From assembly GCA_020744225.1 (NCBI GenBank), contig JAGMWG010000019.1:434001-498000 (forward strand): a stretch of 64,000 bases of DNA, read 5' to 3'. The translations under genes and the position numbers were made by a program. The DNA comes from Paraphoma chrysanthemicola. Its lineage: Eukaryota; Ascomycota; Dothideomycetes; Pleosporales; Phaeosphaeriaceae. The notes below the pieces were generated by a model that saw only the letters and a list, made by a program, of their open reading frames with translations, did not search any database and was not told the DNA's origin. Of this stretch, positions 33,462 through 44,714 are shown piece by piece (position 1 is the first letter of the stretch; each line of letters opens with the position of its first letter).

Positions 33462-35283
33462 CTTGATCAGCTGGCGGCGACGATCGTGATTCTTCCATTA
33501 AGCAATACACGGTCATGTATATATTCATCTTGCGAATGCTACCGTGAAGACACCGAAAGCCGGGCCTTATACAAGTACCGATGGCATAAACCGGGTGTTT
33601 CGTTAAGCCATTTCGTCATTACTACAATGGCAGTGCTTCGATCTAATTTCGGCGTCCCAGCGTTGGACTTAGATGAAAATCGTACCACGAACGATGGGGA
33701 ACTGGCAGGCTTCAGGCTGTTTGGCGCATGAAACGTGATCTCCCTGCCAATTTCCCGTGGGGCCTCGGCTCATGTTTCTGTCGGTGCCATGCGTCCGCCA
33801 AAGCTGCGCCTTGTGGATCGGGCCGATCCACGTGCGTCACAAGGTTATGTAAGCCCATCTCTCTCACATTGTTCCTGCCCACCCTCTCTGTCGGAGACTT
33901 TGCGCTCCTCCAATGTGGCTCGGCCCGCATGTGCGTCAGTTGGATCACCAACCTGCCCCGAACATCTCCTTGCCCAGATCACTTATCACGAGCAGTCGTC
34001 CGTGAACACGGTACGGACCCACCAGAAACCGGAACGCGTCACGTCTCTTGGCATCTTTCCTCCGAATTCGTCATCCCGAACGATTAGACAACGAGTGGCA
34101 GTGCATCGAGAGCAAATGGACATTGCTACGAAAGCGTCAGTAATGCCCGTCGTAATAGATCCTAGGATCGACCTGCCTCCGCGCGCTCTAGTACTTTCCC
34201 GCCCTTTCGTCCTTCCATTATGTTCCATATCATGGCAATAGTTCCCAAAGAGCTTCTGACCAACAGGTCGGACTATGTTATTTTGTCAGACATAATCTGG
34301 TTGATGCCGATAGCGAGCTTGCCGATCTCTTGGGTTAGTGAAGAACTTTCTCTAGGACTGCTTCGCGCGCCAACAAAACAGTTCGCGAGAGTCAGCCTGG
34401 AAGGGACCCAAAGGTTTTCGAGGCCTGTTGCCCACGACTTGGAACCAGACTGCGCATCATTCGAGGTACAGTGGTCTTCGTAGAAGTCTTGATCGTATGT
34501 CAGGCCGTCCTACCACCGACCACACGCAACATCTCCCAAGATACAAAACCCACTCGCTATGGCGACACGGCCTACGAAAGTTTTGCAAATCTGCTTTTAG
34601 AACATTATCCACTTTCAATGAGAAGAGTCCATGTGTCTCTTTATCGGATTGGAGAAACTTGTTATTGTCCTTCCTCTATTGCGGCTCTCGGTCATACCGC
34701 TAACCGGAGTTCAGTAGCTGTCGCAAGGCCCACGCTAGACAACCAAACCTTACCGAATCCGGTTCGGAATATCATCCTCCACGTCCAATGCCGTAACAAT
34801 AGTGAATGTACGTTCGGTGAAGGCGATACCCCGCAGCCGCTAAAGCTATCTTATTTCCACCCTCTGACGATCGCACACGGGGCGGATGAGAGAAAGTTCG
34901 TGCGATTCCTATGTTGGCAGGTCGTCCCCATAAAAGAATGTCACCACGAAACATGCGGCCCTTTCTTTATGTCCGGCCACATCCGAAAGGGCAACGGTTG
35001 ACGACGCTCCGTTGAGATGATGCTCTAGTTTACATTCTCCTTCTTTTTGCGACTATCTTTGACACGGCTGGGGCAGCTCCGCCTACAACGAATTCGATCT
35101 GGACATAGTGTGTGAACTATCGTGTACAACACCACGGCTTGGCAGAGCAAGATGACAGGATGTACAGCGGGGAAGGGTAAGACAGAACCATGTTGCAGGA
35201 CGAGATAGCAAAATATAAGACCGTGCAAATAGACACAGCACTATACATCACCACCTCGAACATACTTTTCATCCGCGACGATC
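33462..35283. other. Long divergent intergenic region
   Basis: 1.8 kb between two secreted-enzyme genes. A 176-codon plus-strand frame (34471-35001) has no domain and odd composition; I treat it as chance. No repeat or tRNA seen. Confidence 0.45.
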
Positions 35284-36601
35284 ATGAAGTTCTTCAAATC
35301 ATTGCTCGCTCTTGCCGCTCTTGCTCACTCATCCAACGGACTTTCGGTCCAGGAGAGGGCTATCACAACCAGCTGGGCGGGCGTCAATTCGTACTTTCTC
35401 CATGCTTTTAAGCAGTAAGATCTTGAGAATCACGAACCATGGCCATTGCTCATGACCTGTAGACCTGATCGTTTAGCTGTTCTCGATGCCATCAAGGATG
35501 CCAAGCTCAAGACACTGCGCCTGTTTATCTCGCAAACAGCGCAGAATAATAAGAATACTGGTTCCGTTGAGATGCCCGACATCGAGCCACAGGAGGTGGG
35601 CAAGTATGTCGATACTCAGCTAGAAGCCATTGATCAGCTCATGATTGAGACAAAGGCGAGAGGTACGTGCACATCCCCAAGTCACGCAGCCGGCCAATCT
35701 AACGACCGCAGGGATCAAACTCATAATTGCTATGCATGACCGTTACCAGCTAGGCTGCTGGGGCAATGGTTAGTAAAGACCCTTTCTCATCTCTAATCCT
35801 CAGCTATTAAAAAAAATCTTAGATACCTATGTCTCCAAGTACAAGCTTCCGGCGATTAATTGCGCACAAAAGCCCGCCAGCCAGAACGATGTGACGTGGT
35901 TCTACCAAGACCCGTCTCCGATCTTCGACTTCGACAACCGCCTCACGCATATCCTTCAGCATCGCAACCAGCTGCTGCCTGGCGCGCCGCAGTGGAAGGA
36001 CTTGTCCGACTACATCTTCTCGTTCAACATTCAAAATGAGGGACAAGGACATTTGCGTGGCAACGTCGCACCCGCGCCAAACTGGTGGTGTGACCGCAGC
36101 AAGAAGATGCGGGGCATCATGGGCAGCAGTCCGATTCTCATCTCGACGGGTATGCATCCCTCACATTCTCCATATTGAGCTCTGAGACACTTAGGCTAAA
36201 GTTTCGATGCAGGTGGCGGGAATGAGTTTCCCAACTCCGATATTCCGCAAAACTGGGCTTGCCCAACGCTCGACCTCATCGACATCCACTCCTACAGCGG
36301 GGTATCAGAGTTCCGCAACAAAGCCCCTATCGCACTCCAACGCGCCCAGGCCGCGAAGAAACTTGTTCTGTTCGAAGAGTTCGGAGCCACTGGTGCGAAT
36401 AAGGCAGGCGAGGTTGGCCAGCATATCGATGTGTTCAACGGGCTCAAGGTACCTTGGATGATCTGGCAGATTAGCAAGCCTGGGAACGGTGCAGCAGACT
36501 TTGAGTTCTGGACGAATGAGCAGACATATGAGGTCTTGAAGCAGGGTTCGACGAAGGCGTTGGGGATTGCTGCCGCTCAGACGTTTCCGAATCTCTCCTG
36601 A
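35284..36601 (+). CDS. Secreted glycoside hydrolase, GH5-like
   Basis: Five exons (35284-35414, 35463-35662, 35712-35768, 35823-36149, 36213-36601) give 367 residues. A signal peptide (M-K-F-F-K-S-L-L-A-L-A-A-L-A) starts the protein, then W-A-G-V-N-S-Y. The (beta/alpha)8 fold is suggested by T-L-R-L-F-I, I-I-A-M-H-D-R, F-N-I-Q-N-E-G with Glu202 as likely acid/base, I-D-I-H-S-Y, and F-E-E-F-G with Glu294 as likely nucleophile. The retaining clan-A arrangement fits GH5 beta-mannanase or glucanase relatives. It probably acts on plant or fungal wall polysaccharide outside the cell. The exact subfamily cannot be settled by eye. Confidence 0.85.
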
Positions 36602-36986
36602 GTATCTTGTGAAAGGGTTGCAGCCATAATGAGCTCCTGCATTCATTTGGGCGGAGTGGCGGTGAGCATTGGAATTCAGGGTGATTTTGAGTATCGCTTA
36701 TCGATAGAAACATATCGGTGGGACTGTCTTTCACTTCTTGCGCGCTGCGTATCTTTGGATCATTCTGTTTCATGCTATTGTCTTGCTATCAACCGGTTTC
36801 ACCTCGAGGTTGCGAAGAGCTACAAACATAGTGCGTCATGGCCGAAACCTTCTTTCTCTCCCACCACACATCGTGAGCTTGCCTCAACTCTGATTCAATT
36901 TTCACTCCCACGTGCAAGCAGATCTCAAGTGGTCGCTGTGTCATCCCATAGGCGAAACTGCTTGTATAGTGGAAGATCGGCTCTTC
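36602..36986. other. Gap before the first J-domain gene
   Basis: The frame preceding the ATG at 36987 is open to about 36912 but only through a GTG; no other gene is seen. Confidence 0.4.
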
Positions 36987-38446
36987 ATGTGGATACGTGC
37001 TTTCGCTTTGACTGTTGGTTTCCTGGTTTTCACTTTTGTTGTATTGCAAGCAGCCACTCGGGTCTTGCATGCAATCGAAAGCACCCAAGAAATCATAGAA
37101 GAGGATAAGAGGGGGAGTGTCCCAGATCTGAACGACCAACACCAGCACCGTCCGGAACCAGAACAACAACATCGTCAAAACGAACAGACTCCGAAACCGA
37201 GACGACAACATCATCAGAAGACTGCGCCAGGACCGGTCCCGTTGATAATGAGGCCAGTGGAACCTTCACAGCCTGACCACTATTCAGACCTTGGGCTAAC
37301 CGAACATGCGACGTTAGCCGAAATCAAGAAGGCTTTCCACAAGCTGGCACTGATACATCATCCCGACAAGAACGGTACAGGGGCAGTCAGCGACGCAGCC
37401 GGATTCCGTAGAGTGAGTCAGTCAATAACAACGTTGTTCAGGAGACTAATCCCTTATGGTAGGTACGAGCTGCGTTTGATGTCCTCAAAGATTCTACGAC
37501 TCCTTGCACTTACGATCTATCCTATGGTTTCTTCAAGTCATCCTGGCAAAAGTATCGGGCTGATCTCGCACGCTTCAAGCGGATCGGCGAGGCTGAGCGA
37601 CGAGGAGCCGATGATTATGGTTTAGCAGCTGAGCGCGAGCGAAAGCAGAAGGAGTCCGAGGCTGCAGCCGACCGAGAGGCTCATCGAAAGTCCCAGGAAG
37701 CTGAAAGAAAGGTCGAAGAAGCACGAAGTAAAGCGGAAGAAGTATGGCGTAAAGCGGAAGAGGCTCAACGTCAAGCAGAAGAGCTATTCAGGCGTGAGGA
37801 GGCTCGCCTCCAGCGCGAACGCATCGCGATAAAGCGAACGCGTCAAGCCGCTGAGCGCGCCCAACAAGCACAAGAACAGGCGGCTAAATGAAGACTTCAC
37901 AATATGCGTAAATCCGCAGTTGAAGCACGCTCAGCAAAGGTCGCTGAACGGGCACGTGCAGAACTATCGGAGAAAGCTCACCAGCGTTTGGCCATGTGGG
38001 AAGCAAAGGAGAAAGCACAGAGAGAAGCAGAGCGAACCAAAGCGAGCAACGCCCGCAAACACGACCTTTCGCTCCACGATGTCGACTGGATCTCCACCCG
38101 CGAACGCGCTGCCAAAAAGCAACCCTGGGGAACCACGCGAAGCAAGCGTACATGCACTGAGAAGTCGACCAGGATCCGTGCAGCCCATCGATGGGCCGAA
38201 ATACTACACAACAGATACGCTGAAGAATTGAAAGCAACTGGTCACGTCCTCCACTACGAGGGCGAATACATCGACCTGGCCTGGGAAAAGAAGCCGGGCG
38301 TAGCGGTTTGCGACTTCTGCGACAAGACTGCCAAGTTGTTCTCGTTTACATGTCCATCGGGAGGAGCAGTTGCATGCGATTGGTGCAAGAACGAGATGTC
38401 CTTCTGCATGGCTCCTCTGCCTGGTACTGGTGTCGCCTGTGGGTGA
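36987..38446 (+). CDS. Membrane-anchored J-domain protein with C-terminal Cys cluster, frame broken by TGA
   Basis: Exon 1 is 36987-37412 and exon 2 begins at 37463, with a 50-bp intron between. An N-terminal transmembrane helix (residues 5-27) is followed by a Gln/His/Pro-rich linker and a J domain (about 95-165) with H-P-D at 125-127, the Hsp70-activating loop. A long E/R/K coiled coil comes next. At 37889-37891 an in-frame TGA ends the first part (284 residues). The same frame then runs on for 184 codons to 38446, with more coiled coil and C-x2-C-x10-C-P-S-G-G-A-V-A-C-x2-C. The paralogue at 40468 has the whole layout unbroken. Either a C-to-T change made CGA into TGA, or a weak in-frame intron (37794-37919) removes the stop. 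Confidence 0.65.
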
Positions 38447-38875
38447 AGGGGCCGTAGATCCTCCTCCAGCTGGAATGATTAAGGATGTCACGCGAGATAT
38501 GTTTGGGTTAGGAGGGATAACCAGTGAGTCAAAGCTTCTGAATTTGGTGGGCTAGACCTGGGTCAGCCATGATGGTTAGCAGTGGAGACTTACACTCTCG
38601 AATGGTGATGCGAAAGTGGACGTTTCGGCCATGCTATGACGTCATGATACTGACATAAATTATTCTTACCAATCTCATGCACTTGCCGAGTGTCCCATCC
38701 ATCATCTGCTTCACGACCCTGCACACATCATGTTAATAATGTCATCATCACTTTTACAATTTAGCTTGCTTTCTGAGTTGCGCGGTAATGGCTTTGAGAA
38801 ACGCGCAACCTTGTGATGTCTTCTCGGCCCTTACGCATACTTCGAGCCGTGAATTCACGATCCAACTGCAGCGTC
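38447..38875. other. Promoter region of the FAD monooxygenase
   Basis: No gene recognised. The in-frame ATG at 38816 could lengthen the next protein by 20 residues. Confidence 0.4.
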
Positions 38876-40141
38876 ATGTCTCAATCCAATCCTAAAAACA
38901 TCGTCATCGTCGGAGGTTCGCTCGGTGGCCTCTTCATGGGTGTCGCGTTGAAACGTCTTCGAAAAGACCTCAACATACGCATCTTTGAGCGAAATCCTAC
39001 GGAACTGCTTCATGATCAGGGGGCTGGAGTAGTTGCTGGTTCAGATGTGCAGCAATTCTTCCAAAAGTTCGATCGGTCGAAAACATCCTTATCTGTTACC
39101 AGCCATCAACGACTCTACTTGAACAAAAGCGGGGATGTCACTGACCGTGAGGACCGCGATCAACAGATGACAAGCTGGGATCTGCTGTACAATCTCCTAC
39201 GCACGAACTATGATGGCGTTCAGAGTGGCTACGCAAAGGTGCCGGAGTCAGAAGATGGGGAAGGTGCCGTCTCGTATGAATTTGGCTGTACTGTGACCAA
39301 GATTGAAGCACCAAAGTCTGAGGCTGGAACTGCCCTGGATTTCTCCGACGCCATCAAGCTCGACATCAAGCATCACTCAGGAGAAACTTCAACCGCTGAA
39401 GCAGATCTCGTCATCGCAGCCGACGGTCCCAGTTCGAGCATACGCGCCATGTACTTGCCAGACGTCACGCGGAAGTATGCTGGATACGTAGCGTGGCGGG
39501 GCACAGTTCCTGAAACCGAAGTGTCCCAAGCAGCGACGGACGTGTTCGTAGAGAAATTCCCATTCTTCCATACGGAGCATATTCAGATCCTTGCGTACGC
39601 CATACCGGGAAAGCATGGCACGATTGAGCCTGGCAAACGGCTGCTGAATTGGGTCTGGTATGTCAACTACCCAGAAGGCTCGCCTGAGCATGTCGACCTG
39701 ATGACAGATAACGACGGTAAGAGACATCACATCACGCTTCCTGCTGGTGGAGTACGAGATGAGGTATGGGCAAGACAGAAAGAGTACGCCAAAGAGGTGC
39801 TGCCACCACAATTCGCGGAGCTGGTTGAGAAGACAAAGGTGCCTTTCATCCAGGCCATCACGGATGTTATCTCGCCGTCTGCCGTATTCGATGGCGGTAG
39901 AGTGCTATTGATCGGAGACGCCCTTGCAGGTCTCCGTCCGCACACTGCGATGAGCACGAGCCAGGCCGCGATGGATGCTATGAGGCTCGCGGAAGCAATC
40001 GACGCCATCACTGAAGGTCAAGGTATGGGAGTGCTGAACAATTGGGAAGAGTATGTTGTCAAATATGCGAAGGAGATGCAAAGTCATGGTGTGAGGATCG
40101 GCAACCGCAGTCAGTTCGCTGAGCATCCAAAGGCAGCTTAA
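38876..40141 (+). CDS. FAD-dependent monooxygenase, 2,6-dihydroxypyridine-hydroxylase-like
   Basis: An intronless gene of 421 residues. The N-terminal dinucleotide-binding motif is I-V-I-V-G-G-S-L-G-G-L. A later A-A-D-G-P-S-S follows, and the flavin-contact motif G-D-A-L-A-G-L-R-P-H-T-A lies in the C-terminal third, which is characteristic of the dihydroxypyridine hydroxylase-like branch of aromatic hydroxylases. It would insert one oxygen atom into an aromatic or heterocyclic ring using NAD(P)H and O2, probably in the cytosol. It lies between two related J-domain genes on the same strand. The upstream ATG at 38816 is a less likely start. Confidence 0.87.
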   Translation: MSQSNPKNIVIVGGSLGGLFMGVALKRLRKDLNIRIFERNPTELLHDQGAGVVAGSDVQQFFQKFDRSKTSLSVTSHQRLYLNKSGDVTDREDRDQQMTSWDLLYNLLRTNYDGVQSGYAKVPESEDGEGAVSYEFGCTVTKIEAPKSEAGTALDFSDAIKLDIKHHSGETSTAEADLVIAADGPSSSIRAMYLPDVTRKYAGYVAWRGTVPETEVSQAATDVFVEKFPFFHTEHIQILAYAIPGKHGTIEPGKRLLNWVWYVNYPEGSPEHVDLMTDNDGKRHHITLPAGGVRDEVWARQKEYAKEVLPPQFAELVEKTKVPFIQAITDVISPSAVFDGGRVLLIGDALAGLRPHTAMSTSQAAMDAMRLAEAIDAITEGQGMGVLNNWEEYVVKYAKEMQSHGVRIGNRSQFAEHPKAA

Positions 40142-40467
40142 ATTGAAGCGCATAACTGTAATGCTTGCTTAGCAAGTGCGACAAGATTTAAGACCTCTAT
40201 ACGAGATTGGAATTGGAGTTCCCTCCGTCTCGGGTGGCCATCGTTCGTTCCTTCCTGATGAGGTTCACCTTCACCACACAAGCGCGTCGCAAGACGCGTT
40301 AGACCCAACAAGCCTGATCGCGACAACAAAAAAGCTGCCTTTCTCAACTTCTGTGTCTCTAAGCACCAAGATCACCCCACGCTCGTTTTCTGATTGTCAT
40401 ATTCGTTCTCTCTTACCTTCGCTTGTAATACCTGGTGTACTGACTGCATTGCCTCATCACACCTGCG
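40142..40467. other. Promoter region of the second J-domain gene
   Basis: A C/T-rich stretch precedes the ATG at 40468. No gene seen. Confidence 0.4.
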
Positions 40468-41646
40468 ATGTACGCCAAACCTACCGAGCCCGTTGGCCCA
40501 GACCACTATGGAGTACTGGAGCTAGATACAGATGCGGCAAGCTTAATGATCAAGAAAGCATATCGCAGGTTGGCGCTGAAGTATCACCCTGACAAGCAGG
40601 CAGCCGGTCAGGTCAAAGATGACAGCAAGTTTAAGATTGTATGCAAGATAACAAGTATGTCTCTGACAACAAGACTGAAGCTTCTGACACAGATTCAAAA
40701 TGCATACGAGACTCTCATGTGTCCTGACCAGAAAGCCAACTGGGAGTACGAATATCCCAACATACACGAGCAATGGAAGAACTACCGCCGCGATCTTGCA
40801 GACTGGGAGAAACGCACAGCGGCTGAAGCTGAAGCCGAAGCCGAACAAGCCAGAAACCAAACACAGCAAGAAGAGACAGATCGCCGTCGCAACATCTGGA
40901 TCATGGGAGAAGCACAGAAGGCACGCCGCGTCGTCGAAGCCGAGGAGGTAATCCTGCACTTTGCACGATGGGGAAACTACATGCCCGCATTCTGCTACTG
41001 CAAAGGCTGCAAGCAACGCCGCAAACGCCTAGCCTACGAGCGCCACAGCGGCATACGCGCGCCCACGGCCGAGGAGTACGCCGAGTACATGCAGATGAAG
41101 CAAGAAGAAGCCGAGTGCCGCCAGCAGGAAACGATGCGCAAACGCCGCGAAGAACAAGACGCCGAAGCGCGCGAACGCATCAAGAAAGCACAAGAAAAAG
41201 CAGATCGGATCAAGCGCGCTGAAGAGCGTAAGCGCGCTGCGAAAGAGAAAGTCAAGGCCGCAAGGTCCAGCGAGGCGATGCGCCGCCGGCAAGAAGAGAA
41301 TGAGAAAAAAGCGATCAGAGACATGGCAATGGCTTATAATGCTGAGCGGCGCAGTAAGTTCCTTGCAATGATGCGAGAAGAGGGCAAGAAGGGCGACGGT
41401 TCGCTGAATGAAAGTTACACCATTGATCTCCAGTGGAGAAAAATCAAATGCGCAACGAAATGTCTTTTCTGCGAAGAACAGATCAAATACTACGCTTTCC
41501 AATGTCCCGAGGGCGGCGCGACGGCGTGTAATCCGTGCTTGAAAGGCATGGGCCGCGTTACTGCTGCTGAGCTTGTTCATTGGGAGAGCACGATGGAGAA
41601 TATGGGTGTTGACGACGAAGAATATGACGACGATAGTGGCAACTAA
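40468..41646 (+). CDS. J-domain protein with coiled coil and C-terminal Cys cluster
   Basis: Two exons (40468-40638, 40693-41646) with a 54-bp intron inside the J domain give 374 residues. The J domain (about 10-75) has H-P-D at 40-42, so it should stimulate an Hsp70 ATPase. A very long charged coiled coil (about 95-300) contains a small C-Y-C-K-G-C motif near 155. The C-terminus carries C-x2-C-x10-C-P-E-G-G-A-T-A-C-x2-C, a likely zinc site, then an acidic tail. The same order is found in the gene at 36987, but this copy has no membrane helix and no internal stop. The combination is not one of the classical type I-III DnaJ layouts. Role unknown; co-chaperone activity is inferred. Confidence 0.83.
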   Translation: MYAKPTEPVGPDHYGVLELDTDAASLMIKKAYRRLALKYHPDKQAAGQVKDDSKFKIVCKITSMSLTTRLKLLTQIQNAYETLMCPDQKANWEYEYPNIHEQWKNYRRDLADWEKRTAAEAEAEAEQARNQTQQEETDRRRNIWIMGEAQKARRVVEAEEVILHFARWGNYMPAFCYCKGCKQRRKRLAYERHSGIRAPTAEEYAEYMQMKQEEAECRQQETMRKRREEQDAEARERIKKAQEKADRIKRAEERKRAAKEKVKAARSSEAMRRRQEENEKKAIRDMAMAYNAERRSKFLAMMREEGKKGDGSLNESYTIDLQWRKIKCATKCLFCEEQIKYYAFQCPEGGATACNPCLKGMGRVTAAELVHWESTMENMGVDDEEYDDDSGN

Positions 41647-42596
41647 GACGTGAGTGAGGAAAAGGGTCGAGATGGGATTAGCGCAGATGAAGAGCATGCT
41701 CAGGAGACATGTGCAGATGAAGAATAGGCCGGAGTATCATTGCGGGATGGGGTGAAGTGAAGCAAGGAGTGTCGAAGAGAATGTGTTATATACATACGAA
41801 CGAGAAATAATGGAAACATTGGCGTTGTGATATCGAAAGCATAGCGGCAGAGATTCAATCACGTGTTTCTGCATTGCGTAGAGAATCAGCTTCGTTTTTA
41901 TGTTGATATCATAAGTTTCCTGATTCCCTTCCCTCATACCCTACAAGTATCCAATATCCAACATCATGTTCCCATCATCACGCCCCCGGCACCGGCTCCT
42001 CACCCACGCCTCTGCCTCGCCACTGCGGGTGGCTTGCAACTGGTGTATTCTTCCTTAGCCCCGCGCCTCCTCAAATGTGGCTGAAAATTAGGCTTTCGGA
42101 CCTGGACGTCAACGTGTGCGGGATTAAACTAGTCTCTTGCTTATCGATGGACTAAATTAGTGTATCTGCAGCTGGGACCAGGCTTGTGGGCTGGGTTTGC
42201 CACTTTCGAATATGCTGGTCTTGATGGGGTTTATTGTTGGGAGTAGTGGGGAGAGGGTGTGGATATGGGATGCTATGCTTGTTAAGCTTACACAGTGCTT
42301 TTGTCCCGGGTTTGCTGGGTTGGTAGGACGTTGTATGAGTGTATAGGGGTGCGGTTGGATAATTAGTGGAACTTGTGTTGGAAAGAGGAGATAGGTGTTG
42401 ATAACTGCGATCGAAAGCAGCGGAAGGAAATAAAAGACAAAACTCGACAAGACGGGGATTCATCATTAATCGCATTATCATTACGCATGCATGCAAAGTA
42501 CCTTTCATCGGCATCATACAACAACACACATCTCCAGGTCAGTATCAGTCATATACACAGGATATCATCCGGCCCCAACATCTCCGTCGCTACCCC
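41647..42596. other. 3' flanks, no gene recognised
   Basis: 0.95 kb between the convergent J-domain and laccase genes. Open frames here are antisense or non-coding in composition. Confidence 0.45.
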
Positions 42597-44714
42597 CTAC
42601 AACCCACCATCACCGTCAATCAAGATGGTGCCGCCATCATCAGTCCACTGCTTGTGGAACTTCTGCCAGCTCTTGCATCCATCTTTCATGCCGCCAAATG
42701 CGCTTGCGCCGCCATTCGCCGTTTGGATCTCGTCCGTGCGTTCCAGAAATTGCACACCGAGACCTGCGGCGATGTGGAACGGAATGTGGCAATGCATGAG
42801 CCAGGCGCCGGGGTTGTCGGACTCGAATGCGAGGACGAGATAACCCTTGGCTGGGAGAGTGGCGGTGTCGCGACGAATAGGATTTGATGTCTTGAGAAGC
42901 GAAATGTCACCGTTCCAAATGGAGTTTTCGGCTTGAGCGAGGACGTAGAAATCGTGGCCGTGCAAGTGAATGGGGTGAGGAAGTGGTGGTGTTGTGGCGT
43001 TGTCTTGTTGGATCACCCAGTATTGCCACTGTTTCGCAATGTCAGTGCATAAATTTCAACGAGATAGATTGGGTCTGACGAACCTTATGCTTCTCGCCGA
43101 CTTTGAAGACCTGTCGGCCAGGAGAAAATGTGTCATTGTTGTCAATCACGTGCTGTAGCGTTGGGTAATCGAGATCAATCACCATTGGGGCGCCGTTCAC
43201 GAGCCATTGGACGAGATTGCCGCTGCCAGCAGTGTTGGTGAAACCAACCTTGATCTCGTCGGGTAGCTCTGCCGGAATGTCCGTCTTGACATATGGGACA
43301 ATTTTCTCATCATAGCATCCTGTAGTCAATGGCGCAGAAGCTGTAGAGTTGGGGTCACCAGGGCCTGCGCCATCGTATCGGAAAATACTTCGGATGTTCG
43401 CAGCGTTGGCATTCGGCCCGTCGCAACGGCCGCCTGTACCCACACGGAGCCAGTAGTTGCCTTTGGTCTGATTGGCGTGAATGATAACGTCATACCGTTG
43501 ACCTAGAAGCAAATTGTCGGGTCAGTGTAATGTTTCACGGAAGGCTAGTGCATATTCGTGGCGGGGAGTATGCAAGGACAGGGTTCGCTGCATCTGAAAT
43601 GAAGAACGGGCTAACTTACCAACTGAAAGAGAGAGCGAGCTGCTTTCGTATGGAACGATCGGAACGAAATCAGCAGCAACGACCGTGAATTTGTGACCGT
43701 CAAGCCCAACATGCAACCAGTTGTTGATGCCGACGTTTGCAATGCGAAGCAAATGTGACTTGCCGGGGGTTAATGTTGTGACAGCATACTTGCCGCCGGC
43801 CGTTGATGTCATGGAACCGTTGATGAGCACGTTATCTGCAGTCGGTGGGCCTGTTGCATGCACCGCTGCAGCATTGACTTGAAAGATGGGAGCGTGGAAC
43901 CAATCAGTGATGGGCAGCACGCCGAGATCGATGTCGTAATTGGCAGTAGAAGGGCCGTTGATGATCATAGTGCCCCAAAGACCGTCTCCATATTGCACAG
44001 AGTAATGTGAATGGTACCACTACAGCCGTTAGATTGCTTGCAGTATAGATCGTGGGATATGAGCTTACTGTAGTACCATACTGAGTAGCTTTGAATCGAT
44101 AGGTCTTGGTCTGTCCGGGTGCGATCGGGCACTCGGTGATACCATTCACGCCGTCCATCTCGTTCGTTCCAAGTTGCCTCAGACCGTGCCAGTGAATACC
44201 GGTACCATTCGAGCTGAGATGACTGGTGACTGTGATTTCAAGTGTATCACCCCAGTCAGCAACGAGCGTCTGTCACTGTAAGCTTGACTCGACATATTCA
44301 CGAGGAGCACATACTGGGCCAGGTATTTGACCGTTCACAACCAGCACGGGTCGCATAAAACCGTCGGGAGCCATAGTCGTGTTCGTAATCTCAAGGTGAT
44401 ACTTGGATAGTGAGTGCAAATTCCAAGTACGAGAGCTGGACACACTATACCTTTACAGTTCTACCCGTATCGGGCCACTCCAAGTCCATGTCGGTATCAA
44501 TGTTAAAGTTTCCCTGCCAACATCCTCTAGATGACGGTCCATTTGTGCAGCCCCCACCTGTCGGATATCCATCTCTTGCTTGATGGGCTGAAAGACCAGT
44601 GTCCTTCCATGGTACTCGTGGCTTCAATAGGCCAGGCGAAGGTAGGCTCAGCGATGAGGTAAGAGGGACCAATAGGGCCGCCAAGGCGGCTGTCTTTGCT
44701 AACGGCGAGAGCAT
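42597..44714 (-). CDS. Laccase (ascomycete multicopper oxidase)
   Basis: Six exons (44451-44714, 44315-44401, 44069-44269, 43620-44019, 43084-43502, 42597-43028) give 600 residues. A signal peptide starts the protein. The copper motifs are complete: H-W-H-G, W-Y-H-S-H, H-P-I-H-L-H-G-H-D-F and H-C-H-I-P-F-H-I. The residue ten after the last cluster's Cys is Leu, the axial position of the type-1 copper, which points to a medium/high-potential class. The protein ends D-G-G-L, like the D-S-G-L/I/V tail that plugs the active site in ascomycete laccases. It oxidises phenols with O2 outside the cell, in lignin or melanin chemistry or detoxification. Intron 4 is 117 bp; the others are 45-55 bp. Confidence 0.93.

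Noticed and set aside
34471..35001. 176-codon plus-strand frame
   Set aside because: No domain, no signal peptide, irregular composition, no splice support; probably chance.
36912..36986. Longer first J-domain protein starting at 36912
   Set aside because: The codon is GTG. The ATG at 36987 leads directly into the membrane helix.
24821..44714. Secondary-metabolite gene cluster
   Set aside because: No PKS, NRPS, terpene synthase or DMATS core is present, and J-domain and glycosidase genes interrupt the run.
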